Assembly: GCA_021781745.1 (NCBI GenBank)
Contig: JAJXWH010000011.1
Coordinates: forward strand, 1 to 64,000
Origin: Bacillota bacterium
GTDB lineage: Bacteria > Bacillota > Clostridia > Clostridiales > Clostridiaceae
Direction: 5' to 3'
DNA length: 64,000 nt
Shown here: positions 54,401 through 62,384 of the stretch, piece after piece
Layout of the letters: the number at the start of each line of letters is the position of its first letter
Numbering within the stretch: the stretch's first letter is position 1
Position numbers and translations under genes: made by a program
The notes under the pieces: model-generated
Databases searched by the model: none
What the model was told of the DNA's origin: nothing
Seen by the model: only the letters and a program-made list of their open reading frames with translations

Positions 54401-55660
54401 ATTATTTGTACTACTAAAAGCTTCTTCAAGTATTACATCCTTAAGACTTACTCCTTTATCAGTATCTATCTCAAAAGTAAGCCCAGCGGCCTTTGCAGGT
54501 TTTATGATTATTTGCGACATTTCTGGAAAACCTGGTGGTGTTAAGTCATACTGTCCTTTTCCCTCTTTAATTTCAACTAATTCCTCATACTCTAATATCC
54601 TATTATAAAAATCACTTCTCATATTTGCTAAAATCCATATAAATCCGCTATGAACTAATTTATATAATAGCCTAAAAAAGATATTCCTATCTTCCTCTAA
54701 TATTTGTGAATTTATAAATAAGTCTTCTAACTGATCAATTAATAGAAATATTTTGATATTAGGTAACCATGTATAAGGCTTATTTGTTTTTTCTTTATAA
54801 CTTTTTATCTTCACCATATGTTTCATTCTGCTTATTCCCAGTTCTAAATCCCTTTTAAAATCTTCTTCAAGTGATAAATATTCCTGTCCAAGAGACTTTA
54901 ATAATCCATGTATTAAATCCTTGGGACTTTCTGAAGGAGTAAATATTGCTTTTTCCCATAAATCTACTCCTTCAATAACACCTAATTCTGTAATCAATGG
55001 AAGTACTCCAGCTCTTGCTAAAGATGATTTTCCGCAACCACTCATACCTAAAACTAATAAAAAAGGATTACCTATAGCATCTTGATACAAAAATTTCTCC
55101 TTAATTTCCCCTATATCTCTTGTTCTTCCATAAAACACTTTTGAATACTCTTCATTAAAATATTCTAGTCCTCTAAATGGTGAGCCTTTATTCCAGGTAA
55201 TGGGATGACTTTCTTCCTTATTATAATGGGTAATTTTTGGCAATATGAGTTTTCTTAAATGGGCTTCTAGTCTCACTTCAAACTCATTTAAATCATCGAA
55301 AGTATGAAAAGCGGCCTTAAAACCGCTTGATGGATTACCAAACCATTCATCCAAAAATTCTATCAGTTCTTTTGAAGTCTCTTCCATTGATGCCTCTGCG
55401 GTCTTTTTATAAACTATGAGATCCGGAAAGCCTTTTTCAACATATGCTTCAGCAGCCTCTTTGAAACCTATTTTATCACCTAATTTGCACCACAAAATAT
55501 ATAGTGCAATATCAGCTGAAAAGGACTTATCTGTATCTTCAAGCTCAATGTAAGCATCAAATTCATCTTGAAGCCTATTTAAAACTCTTTTCATTATTAC
55601 TCTTTCTTGTCCCACATCAGATGGAGCAGAAATAAAAACTTTAAGTTTTGTTTTATTCAC
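51416..55660 (-). CDS. nSTAND1 ATPase with reduced DUF4062 N-domain, TM helix and propeller (paralogue 1)
   Basis: 1414 aa. The N-terminus (KLKVFISAPSDVGQERVIMK) is DUF4062/TIR-like, but two segments present in the neighbour (its residues about 41-62 and 84-103) are missing. The nSTAND1 NTPase follows: Walker A GMSGCGKS (205-212), Walker B IFLLIDQLEDLF, and WILANMRSDFYN. A single membrane helix lies at about 625-646 (VFTTIVTIAICIFIFLQL). The rest is a WD40/YVTN-like beta-propeller (FNSNGDKFIVSSSDGTLSLY). It starts with GTG, with its RBS overlapping the stop of the upstream paralogue, so the pair is coupled. Such proteins usually sense a trigger with the C-terminus and fire an N-terminal effector. 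Confidence 0.8.
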   Translation of the reverse strand: MNKTKLKVFISAPSDVGQERVIMKRVLNRLQDEFDAYIELEDTDKSFSADIALYILWCKLGDKIGFKEAAEAYVEKGFPDLIVYKKTAEASMEETSKELIEFLDEWFGNPSSGFKAAFHTFDDLNEFEVRLEAHLRKLILPKITHYNKEESHPITWNKGSPFRGLEYFNEEYSKVFYGRTRDIGEIKEKFLYQDAIGNPFLLVLGMSGCGKSSLARAGVLPLITELGVIEGVDLWEKAIFTPSESPKDLIHGLLKSLGQEYLSLEEDFKRDLELGISRMKHMVKIKSYKEKTNKPYTWLPNIKIFLLIDQLEDLFINSQILEEDRNIFFRLLYKLVHSGFIWILANMRSDFYNRILEYEELVEIKEGKGQYDLTPPGFPEMSQIIIKPAKAAGLTFEIDTDKGVSLKDVILEEAFSSTNNLPLLQFTLNELYKRKTDNNVLTFEAYNELGGLKGSIATIAEDILAYLSEEISRELEGIFRELISINPYEEDTVWSKRVSEEVFCNTKEKRKLVDKFIAARLLVVDSDGEGRGIVTTAHNALLTNWPRIQSLIEEDKEFFKQREKLTLFRNKWDMEKKQKDYLIQKGTQLDNAAKMLSLRRKDISEELRVYIELSIEKAKRDRRRKVGAGVFTTIVTIAICIFIFLQLSNQIKSREAAKRQEALKKIDLANSEFKQVDRLGSIKSSLSVLTSDISKDETAILKEGEDLLYNGLFLPMGQDNVKGLITEDNNIVDLAFNSNGDKFIVSSSDGTLSLYSTKSLNKLNQVKTDIWNQISFLKNDNKIIVSSTNKISVFDESTLKQTKTMTIDKLMGFKLFHDRENIICLTNPEGTQIMNIHLVSLDEEKVVTTCKLPFDDENNPFYRAVEMNENYIIASYDEYSKDRTAIVLFDKKTGLPYKCYYMPKTFQDMKLIQENILRVVFNDGTIVDYEFGDDKLIEKNKLIYSDLIKDFKNGESKITISKDFTTLAVLNKSECCVIDINKRKLVMNQGMQGVKDFKLSDDGRYLMLLTNDNNFIMLNVSEGKILRSAFKITDDKINYAVPKFIYNAEEKCLITLLNSKQLQVVMDEETVGKSILEGDSLGESNLEASYLNEYIVKKEYSKLDIIDTNDDKNEKSFDIPEGGTFTTSINNDYGYLNTFKGEIWVIELKTGNVLRKLNGDNILAESNSGNILAVRENNNTIIFYNINEENEYKIDLQQCDSFEKCAFNNKEDRFAISRRNGDDTSVEFWDFKNNKLQKVLQIKYQEDCSYLAFSIDDTKLHFTTWKSAITLFYDIESGKLLDETTEDYKHLFMINEKEGEIRSYWNGKNFKISVDLYNKIKSEGVIKYYIISQSKTKVAVIFDDLSLKVYSLSEGKEIRKLLYVPDTCRISFNEKENGLRILYSDAFGIRKVEFPFLVTKEIIELGKKQIEEEE

Positions 55661-55671
55661 ATTTACACCAC

Positions 55672-58600
55672 CTACTGATAAATTTCGCTTCTAGCCTTAT
55701 CTATAATTTCTTGTGAAGAAAGAAATGGAAGCTCCTGAATTTTTGAGCCACTTTCAGTATCAAATATCACAATTAAGCTATCCTCATTATCTGAAAAAGC
55801 CACATTAACTAAATTGGGAACACTATAAATTTTCCTTATCTCTTTTTCCTCCGATAGGTCATATACTACTAAACTTGAATCATCATATAATACTACAAGC
55901 TTTGTTTTAGATGGACTCACAAAAAAATCTCTAATATTACCTTTAGATTTTATACTCTCATAAAAAACTTTGGTTATTTCAAATCCATTATTCTTTTTAT
56001 TTAAGAGTCCACCCCATCTTAAAAACATTTCTCCCTCTTTATCATTTTTATAATATACATGATTAAAAGGTTCCTTTGATTCTTCAATAACTTCTGAGGT
56101 ATTAACATCATAAAGAAGTCTTCGTTCACTAAAATTTGTACCTATAGAAATCATCTTTCCATCCAAACTAAAAGCAAAGGAATCCATGCTTTCTTCTTTA
56201 CTTATTTCCTTTGTAAAAAATGAATTTTTACAAAGTTCATTTTTATAATCCCAAAGCTGTACTTCAAAATTCTCCTCATCCTTTCTTGATATCTGCATAG
56301 CAAAGGTTGTATCGTTATAATCAAAGGTAGATCCATCAATAAAATCGCCCTTTATAAAATCAATTTTTATTCTATATTCTTTTTTATTATTCAAATCATA
56401 AAAAGCTATATTTTCATCATCAATTGATACTGCTATGATACCGTTTTTATGACCCTCTGCAAGTATATAGCGCCCTTTAAGTATATTCAAGACACTACCT
56501 GTTTCAAGATCAATGACCCATATTTCATTGTTATTAGTAGTAACATAGCAATAATTTTTATTAGTACTTATTTCAATTGATGAATCCTTTGGTAGAAAAA
56601 GAGCTTTCTTTTGATTTTTATTTTTTGTATCTATAATAACAAGCTTGTCCCCAATGAGATCACCCTTTAAGATATCTACAATATATCTATTTGTATAACT
56701 AAATTGAGTTGTCAGCCTGTTAACCTTTATAGGAAGATTCTGCCCTATTTTTTCGTCATCCTGTATTAATTGCAATACCTTATCATCTATCTTATTAATA
56801 AAATATTGCCCGTTCATATTGTATCTAAGGCCACAATCATATTCTCCGTCTTCATTAAGTGTATTATCTATGCCTTTTGGGTCAACCAATGACATTTTTT
56901 CAAGATTTAATATAAATTTCATCCCATTTTTTTTGGTTATTATTATAAAGTACTTCCCGTCAGGAGTTAGAGTTGAATTTTTTACATCATTATAATCCTC
57001 TTTATAAATCAGCCTTTTATCCTTTACATCTCCAATAAAAATTCCATTGCTGCCTACTACAGAAACTTTAGACATATCCTTATTACTCTTAACTTCAAAA
57101 GCATCCCTTACTCCCAAATCCAAATATAGATCTTCCTTAAGCTCTTCTGCACTTATGTCTAAATCAAATATTCTTCCATCACTATATAGAACCCTTAATT
57201 TATTTTCCTCAATAAATTGTGATGCATTAACTACAAACTGAAATGAATAACTTTTTAATTGCTTTCCATTACTCCTGTCATATATAACTAGACCTCCAAC
57301 TGGGTTTGAAGGCAATTTGAAAGCAGCAGCAATATATTTTTCATTCATACAAATAGTGGTAGTAAATATATTACTACTAGTATCAAAAGGATTTGTACAA
57401 TTTATATAGTCACCTTTATTAATATCAAGTAAAAATATCCCCTTTGCCCCCTTAAGCCTGCTATCCGCATAAAGGAAAGAGTCTCCCTCTAATATTGCCA
57501 TGTTGATATCCATTTTTTCTGTTGGTATTTCTTTTATTTTTTCCAAAGAAGTAGCATTAAAAATAATTATATTTTCACTATTATCCATTGCCAGATTACT
57601 ATTTTTTACAGCTACAATTATCTTACTATCATCCTTACTGAAAACAGCTCCATATGCGATAAGATTATTTCCAAGGACGAATTCCTTTATTTTGTCTAAG
57701 GATTTTGTAGAATATAAGGCAATAGTTCCATCTGAACAACTTACTAAGAGTTCATCTCCTTTGTTATTGAAGGTATAATCCGTAATTGAACTATTTGTGG
57801 TTAATAAACCCCTAATATAGCTATTTTCACTTGGCATAAACATACTATTATAAAGGACATCTTCTCCTTCTTTTAAAAAAGGTTTATCAGGCTTGTCAAT
57901 GTTTTTAGGTAATGCTAAAAGACTATTTTTCATCGCTCCAAGCCTGTTTTCCTTTTTTAGCTGCTCCTGTGCCAAGCTTGTAAGCTTCCTAGATTCTGTC
58001 ATTTTGGCTTCCTCATTTTGGCTTACAGCCTTTTTCCACTGATTAAAACCAATTATTGAAAATACAATAAGAAATATTGATGCAAATAATAATATTCCAA
58101 TTGTTTTTCTACGTTTTTTCCTACCACGACTTTTGGAAATTTCAATATAATTTATTAATTCTTCATTTAAATCTTCTCTTCTACTTTGCAGTATTTTAGC
58201 TGCTAAATTAAGCTGTTTTCCTAAAGGAATAAGAAAATCTTCTTTTTTATCTTCTACTGTCCATTGATACATGGAAAATAAAAGTTCTTCTCTTGTTTTT
58301 AAAAAATTCTTATCCTCCTCTATAAGTTCTCTTATCCTATTCCAATGAGTGAGGAGTGCCTCATGGGCTACCAATATAACCCTATTTCCTTCATTATCTT
58401 TATCCGCTACGAGTAATCTAGCATCTATAAATGCTTCTACCAGTTTTCTTTTTTCAGCAGTGTTACATAAAATCCTTTCCTGTGCTCTTTTTGACGAAAT
58501 CCCATTTTCGGCATACGGGTTTACAGATACTAAATCTCTAAATACTGTAGGCAGCTGAACAGATACTTCCTTTGGCAAAGAAGCTAATACGCCTTCTGCC

Positions 58601-60108
58601 ACTGTTGAGATAGCTCCATTAATTCCTCCTATTTCCCTATAATATGAAAAGGTCAATACATTATTGTCAGTCTTTCTTTTATACAATTCGTTTAGAGTAA
58701 ATTCAAGTAAAGGAAGACTATTATTATTCTTTGAGGCTTCTTCCTGAATTACATCATAAAGGCTATTTCCAGTTCCACTTTCTGCTTCAAAAAGTAAACC
58801 TGCTGCTTTTGCAGGGTTTATTATTATTTGCCTAATCTCAGAAATACCTAGAGGCATCAAATCATACTGACCAGTTTCTTTTTTCATTTCCATAAGTTCT
58901 GATATTTCTGTAACCTTGCAATAAAAATCACTTCTCATATTAGCTAAAATCCAAACATCTCCACTGCAGCAAAGCGAATGCAAGAAGCTAACGAAACTAT
59001 CCCTATGCTGCGTAGTAATATGTAGATTAGTAAATAATTCTTCCATTTGATCTATTACAATAAATATTTTTATTTTAGGAATTCTTGTATAATTATTTTT
59101 ATCCTTTTCCTCATAAGCCTTTAACTCCAATACATCCTTTAATCTTTTTAACCCTTTGTTTAAATCACTTTTAAAATCCGGTTCTAATTTCAAAAAATCT
59201 TCACCCAATTTATATAGCAGCCCATGTATCAAATCCTTTGGGCTCTCTCCTGGAGTTATGATTACCTTAATCCATACATCAATGCCATCTATTACACCAT
59301 ATTGTGTTATTACCGGCAGCACTCCTGCTCTAGCTAATGAAGATTTTCCACATCCGCTGCTTCCAAAAACCATAACAAAATTACAGCCTGTCGTTTCTTG
59401 AAAAAGAAATGCATCTTTTATTTTTCCAATATCCTTTGCTCTGCCATAAAAAATTTTAGAGTAACTCTCATCAAAGTATTGAAGACCTCTATAAGGTGAC
59501 CCTTTATACCATGTTATTGGTAGTTTATCTTCGCCTATATACTCAGGAATTTTTTCTTTTATAAGTTCTCTAAGCTGTCCTTCTAAATCATCCTCAAATT
59601 CATCTATTTCTTCAAAAGAATATAAGCCTACATTAAAATCATTTTCAGGATTTCCAAACCATTTATCTAGAAATGAATTTAGAGCTTTTTTTTGTTCTCC
59701 TGAAAAGAAGGTCCTATTCTTCTCCTTCACAATTGGTTCTATTGTCTTTTTATACACGAGAATATCTGGTATTCCTTTAGTCCTATTGGCTTTAACTGCG
59801 TCTTCAAATTCCCACTCTGTTCCAGAGGAATAATCTGATCCATCATCTTTCTTAAAACTTTTAGGAAGTTTAGTGCCAAGTCTTGCCCAAAGAATACATA
59901 TAACTATATCTGTGGAAGATGGATAAACTATCTGCTCTTGAAAATGAGCTGTAGCCCTAAGTGGCTCAAACTCCCACAATATAGGCTCTAGTTCTACATA
60001 ATCCATGAATTCCCCTTGAAGTTTTTCTATTACTCTTATCGCAGTAACTCTTTCATGACCTACATCTCCAGGTGACGATATGAAAATCTTTAATTTTTTC
60101 TTTCCCAT
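55672..60108 (-). CDS. DUF4062-nSTAND1 ATPase with TM helix and propeller (paralogue 2)
   Basis: 1478 aa. The full DUF4062-like N-domain (1-125) begins KKLKIFISSPGDVGHERVTA and includes ELEPILWEFEPLRAT and SSGTEWEFEDAVKA. The nSTAND1 domain has Walker A GSSGCGKS (249-256), IFIVIDQMEELF and WILANMRSDFYCKV. One membrane helix lies near 668-688 (IGILLFASIFLIVFSIIGF). The remaining 790 residues are propeller-like (FNNKGDELLVSCSDGTIALY). Roughly half of the aligned positions match the downstream paralogue, indicating an old tandem duplication. AGGTGG precedes the ATG; 34 nt separate it from the SLOG gene. Likely a signal-transducing defence ATPase; target unknown. Confidence 0.82.
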   Translation of the reverse strand: MGKKKLKIFISSPGDVGHERVTAIRVIEKLQGEFMDYVELEPILWEFEPLRATAHFQEQIVYPSSTDIVICILWARLGTKLPKSFKKDDGSDYSSGTEWEFEDAVKANRTKGIPDILVYKKTIEPIVKEKNRTFFSGEQKKALNSFLDKWFGNPENDFNVGLYSFEEIDEFEDDLEGQLRELIKEKIPEYIGEDKLPITWYKGSPYRGLQYFDESYSKIFYGRAKDIGKIKDAFLFQETTGCNFVMVFGSSGCGKSSLARAGVLPVITQYGVIDGIDVWIKVIITPGESPKDLIHGLLYKLGEDFLKLEPDFKSDLNKGLKRLKDVLELKAYEEKDKNNYTRIPKIKIFIVIDQMEELFTNLHITTQHRDSFVSFLHSLCCSGDVWILANMRSDFYCKVTEISELMEMKKETGQYDLMPLGISEIRQIIINPAKAAGLLFEAESGTGNSLYDVIQEEASKNNNSLPLLEFTLNELYKRKTDNNVLTFSYYREIGGINGAISTVAEGVLASLPKEVSVQLPTVFRDLVSVNPYAENGISSKRAQERILCNTAEKRKLVEAFIDARLLVADKDNEGNRVILVAHEALLTHWNRIRELIEEDKNFLKTREELLFSMYQWTVEDKKEDFLIPLGKQLNLAAKILQSRREDLNEELINYIEISKSRGRKKRRKTIGILLFASIFLIVFSIIGFNQWKKAVSQNEEAKMTESRKLTSLAQEQLKKENRLGAMKNSLLALPKNIDKPDKPFLKEGEDVLYNSMFMPSENSYIRGLLTTNSSITDYTFNNKGDELLVSCSDGTIALYSTKSLDKIKEFVLGNNLIAYGAVFSKDDSKIIVAVKNSNLAMDNSENIIIFNATSLEKIKEIPTEKMDINMAILEGDSFLYADSRLKGAKGIFLLDINKGDYINCTNPFDTSSNIFTTTICMNEKYIAAAFKLPSNPVGGLVIYDRSNGKQLKSYSFQFVVNASQFIEENKLRVLYSDGRIFDLDISAEELKEDLYLDLGVRDAFEVKSNKDMSKVSVVGSNGIFIGDVKDKRLIYKEDYNDVKNSTLTPDGKYFIIITKKNGMKFILNLEKMSLVDPKGIDNTLNEDGEYDCGLRYNMNGQYFINKIDDKVLQLIQDDEKIGQNLPIKVNRLTTQFSYTNRYIVDILKGDLIGDKLVIIDTKNKNQKKALFLPKDSSIEISTNKNYCYVTTNNNEIWVIDLETGSVLNILKGRYILAEGHKNGIIAVSIDDENIAFYDLNNKKEYRIKIDFIKGDFIDGSTFDYNDTTFAMQISRKDEENFEVQLWDYKNELCKNSFFTKEISKEESMDSFAFSLDGKMISIGTNFSERRLLYDVNTSEVIEESKEPFNHVYYKNDKEGEMFLRWGGLLNKKNNGFEITKVFYESIKSKGNIRDFFVSPSKTKLVVLYDDSSLVVYDLSEEKEIRKIYSVPNLVNVAFSDNEDSLIVIFDTESGSKIQELPFLSSQEIIDKARSEIYQ

Positions 60109-60142
60109 TAAGATACCACCTAAATATTAATTTTATAAATTA

Positions 60143-61873
60143 CTAACCTTTCGGTAATGCCATTGGTTTTTCTCTATACAAAATCACCCAGTCACCATTT
60201 TCGAGCAATGCATCTTTACCTATTTCAAATATGATTTCATCAACTTGCATAATATTTTCTTTATTAATGTATAAATCTAAATAATTTTTAGCACACTCAA
60301 AAATTTCTTCCATTCTTTTATACCTTTTTTGTTGCTCTGAGAAAGCCATTTTGTTAGTATATCCTCCAATTGCAGCTGCAATAGCTGGTGCCAGTCCCAT
60401 GATTATTATTAATAAATGATGCAGGTTGTTTGGAATTTCAAACTCAAATAATTCCATTAAAAATAGCACTATTGCAGTAGCAATACCTCCGAAAAAGAAT
60501 AAGTTAATCTTTCTTTCCTGACTTTCAAAATTTCTCTTATGCTGTCTGCTTTTTTTATAATAATATTTAAATTGGTCTTCTACCCAATGACTCATTACAT
60601 ATTTTGCACTTTCTATAGATCCTACAGATTTATTAATGGTATCATTGACTTTATAAATATTGTGCATTCTTAATACATACCGTACCCATTCTAATTCTGT
60701 TTTTTGTTTTTTTAAATAATAATCAGCTACTTCATAATTTATCTCCATTAGCTTCCAATAAATTTGAACTCTAAAACCTTCTGCTATGGCCCTATAATCT
60801 ATATACTTATTGTGTATATTATTTTTGTTTGCAATATAATAAAAAAAACCTGCAAGTATAATGGTTACTGGGTATAGTAAGAGTACTAAATTATATGAAA
60901 ACATATGTGCATATAATTCAAAAAAAAGTACTGCTATTACTCCAAGTATAAACAAGCTTTTTTGTGCTTTTGTACTTATATTTTGATAATATAATGAAAG
61001 TACATCTGCGCATCCATAGCTTCTAACCATTACTTGAGTTTCGTAATCAGCTTGTTTTAATTTCTCTTCATCAATAATATATCCTATGTTCTTTTTCATC
61101 AGATTTATATTCTTATATAAGTGATTTTTAATATCCTTATTGAATTCATCGATCTGTTGGATAACTTTATCGTAGACAATTTTTGCTTTTTTATTTTTCT
61201 CATTATAAACATCCATACTATAAGCATCTTCTCTTATTCCAGGAAATTTTCTATTTATTGAAAATTTCTCACCAATTACGTCATCCCTCTCCATTCTAGG
61301 TGTTACGATATGATATACTGAACCACTATCATTAAAATTTAATATATCATTATTCTTTCTATAATTATTTGGTATTCCAAACAATTTATAATTAACCACC
61401 TGAGATGTTCCTCCCTTTTTCCCATTTTCTATGCCATTCCATAGTGCAATTAATATATGAGCATTTTGAGCGATAAATACCCCTAAATTTTCATAATACA
61501 CATCATTTTCCATATTAGTAAAACTATCATTCATTGGTACTTTAAAATATCTTTTCGCTTTTGATATAAGCTCTCTAAATTCTACCTTTGATTCCTCTAA
61601 AAAAGTCGCCTCATATTCTTCTCTTTTCATAGGTAACGGTGCAACTAAATCAATTCCAATTTCTAGAGCTGCCCTAGCAGCAATACGATCTGCACCTTCA
61701 GCTAGTGGTGATAATAATACAATAGGAGAATTAGTACATAAGCTTTTGATTTCCATTACTATTTCCTTAATTTTATTTTCTAATATTTTATAATTTTCTT
61801 TGGCTATATCTCTATGTCCTGTAATTCCAATAATAATAGGTACTAATAATTCCTTATCGCTTTGAATTACCAT
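60143..61873 (-). CDS. SLOG-domain protein with four membrane helices (SLATT-like)
   Basis: 576 aa. The N-terminal 200 residues resemble the SLOG nucleotide-sensing fold: IIIGITGHRDIAKENYKI, LLSPLAEGADRIAARAALEI and AHILIALWNG. Two helical hairpins follow: TM 306-326 and 328-347, then TM 456-476 and 486-505 (GGIATAIVLFLMELF, MGLAPAIAAAIGGYTNK). The helical sections between them resemble SLATT-type predicted pore formers. A plausible reading is ligand binding by SLOG that opens a membrane pore and causes dormancy or death. GGGGGAT precedes the ATG. Central gene of the cluster. The SLOG call is moderate and the SLATT link is inference. Confidence 0.65.
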   Translation of the reverse strand: MVIQSDKELLVPIIIGITGHRDIAKENYKILENKIKEIVMEIKSLCTNSPIVLLSPLAEGADRIAARAALEIGIDLVAPLPMKREEYEATFLEESKVEFRELISKAKRYFKVPMNDSFTNMENDVYYENLGVFIAQNAHILIALWNGIENGKKGGTSQVVNYKLFGIPNNYRKNNDILNFNDSGSVYHIVTPRMERDDVIGEKFSINRKFPGIREDAYSMDVYNEKNKKAKIVYDKVIQQIDEFNKDIKNHLYKNINLMKKNIGYIIDEEKLKQADYETQVMVRSYGCADVLSLYYQNISTKAQKSLFILGVIAVLFFELYAHMFSYNLVLLLYPVTIILAGFFYYIANKNNIHNKYIDYRAIAEGFRVQIYWKLMEINYEVADYYLKKQKTELEWVRYVLRMHNIYKVNDTINKSVGSIESAKYVMSHWVEDQFKYYYKKSRQHKRNFESQERKINLFFFGGIATAIVLFLMELFEFEIPNNLHHLLIIIMGLAPAIAAAIGGYTNKMAFSEQQKRYKRMEEIFECAKNYLDLYINKENIMQVDEIIFEIGKDALLENGDWVILYREKPMALPKG

Positions 61874-61952
61874 ACTATATCCCCCATAAACCTAAAATTT
61901 TAACTTTCAAATTTTGATTTTAAAACATTTGATATTTTCTTTTTTATATTAC

Positions 61953-62360
61953 TTAATTATTCATTTTTCTTATTGTAATATTCCCTGACATAAACACTGC
62001 TGCTGGTGGTTTATATTCTATTTCTAAGGTTTCATTTGCGCCAATATAAAAGGTCTTAGTAGTTTTACCATATTTAGTATTACCCAAATATGGCACACAA
62101 GCAACAAATGTATGATTACCTGGCTGCACATTACAGCTAACTTGCTGTCCTTCTCTTACCTTAAAGTTTAATTGTTCATCTAATGTTACATTCAAAGGTT
62201 CTGTAAGCAGCAAAAATATAGGATTTTTCTTATATTTAAAAACTACGGATGAACTAATACTGTTTTGTTCCTTTATAGGCTTATCTACGCGAGTTCCGCA
62301 AACTGGACAAAAAAACGAAGAATCATCTAACTGATTACCACATTTCGTACAAAAAGCCAT
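61953..62360 (-). CDS. Zinc-ribbon protein with a C-terminal beta domain
   Basis: 135 aa. The N-terminal zinc ribbon has C4-x-x-C7 and C18-x-x-C21 (FCTKCGNQ, FFCPVCGTRV). After a polar linker, residues about 45-135 are beta-rich (FLLLTEPLNVTLDEQLNFKV, GNHTFVACVPYLGN, KTFYIGANETLEIEYK), a PEGA- or Ig-like fold. No membrane helix is present. It may be an adaptor between the dynamin-like GTPase and the membrane proteins. GGGAGG precedes the ATG; it begins 24 nt after the GTPase stop and 79 nt before the SLOG gene. Function unknown. Confidence 0.7.
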   Translation of the reverse strand: MAFCTKCGNQLDDSSFFCPVCGTRVDKPIKEQNSISSSVVFKYKKNPIFLLLTEPLNVTLDEQLNFKVREGQQVSCNVQPGNHTFVACVPYLGNTKYGKTTKTFYIGANETLEIEYKPPAAVFMSGNITIRKMNN

Positions 62361-62384
62361 AATAATAACCTCCCTTTCATATTT

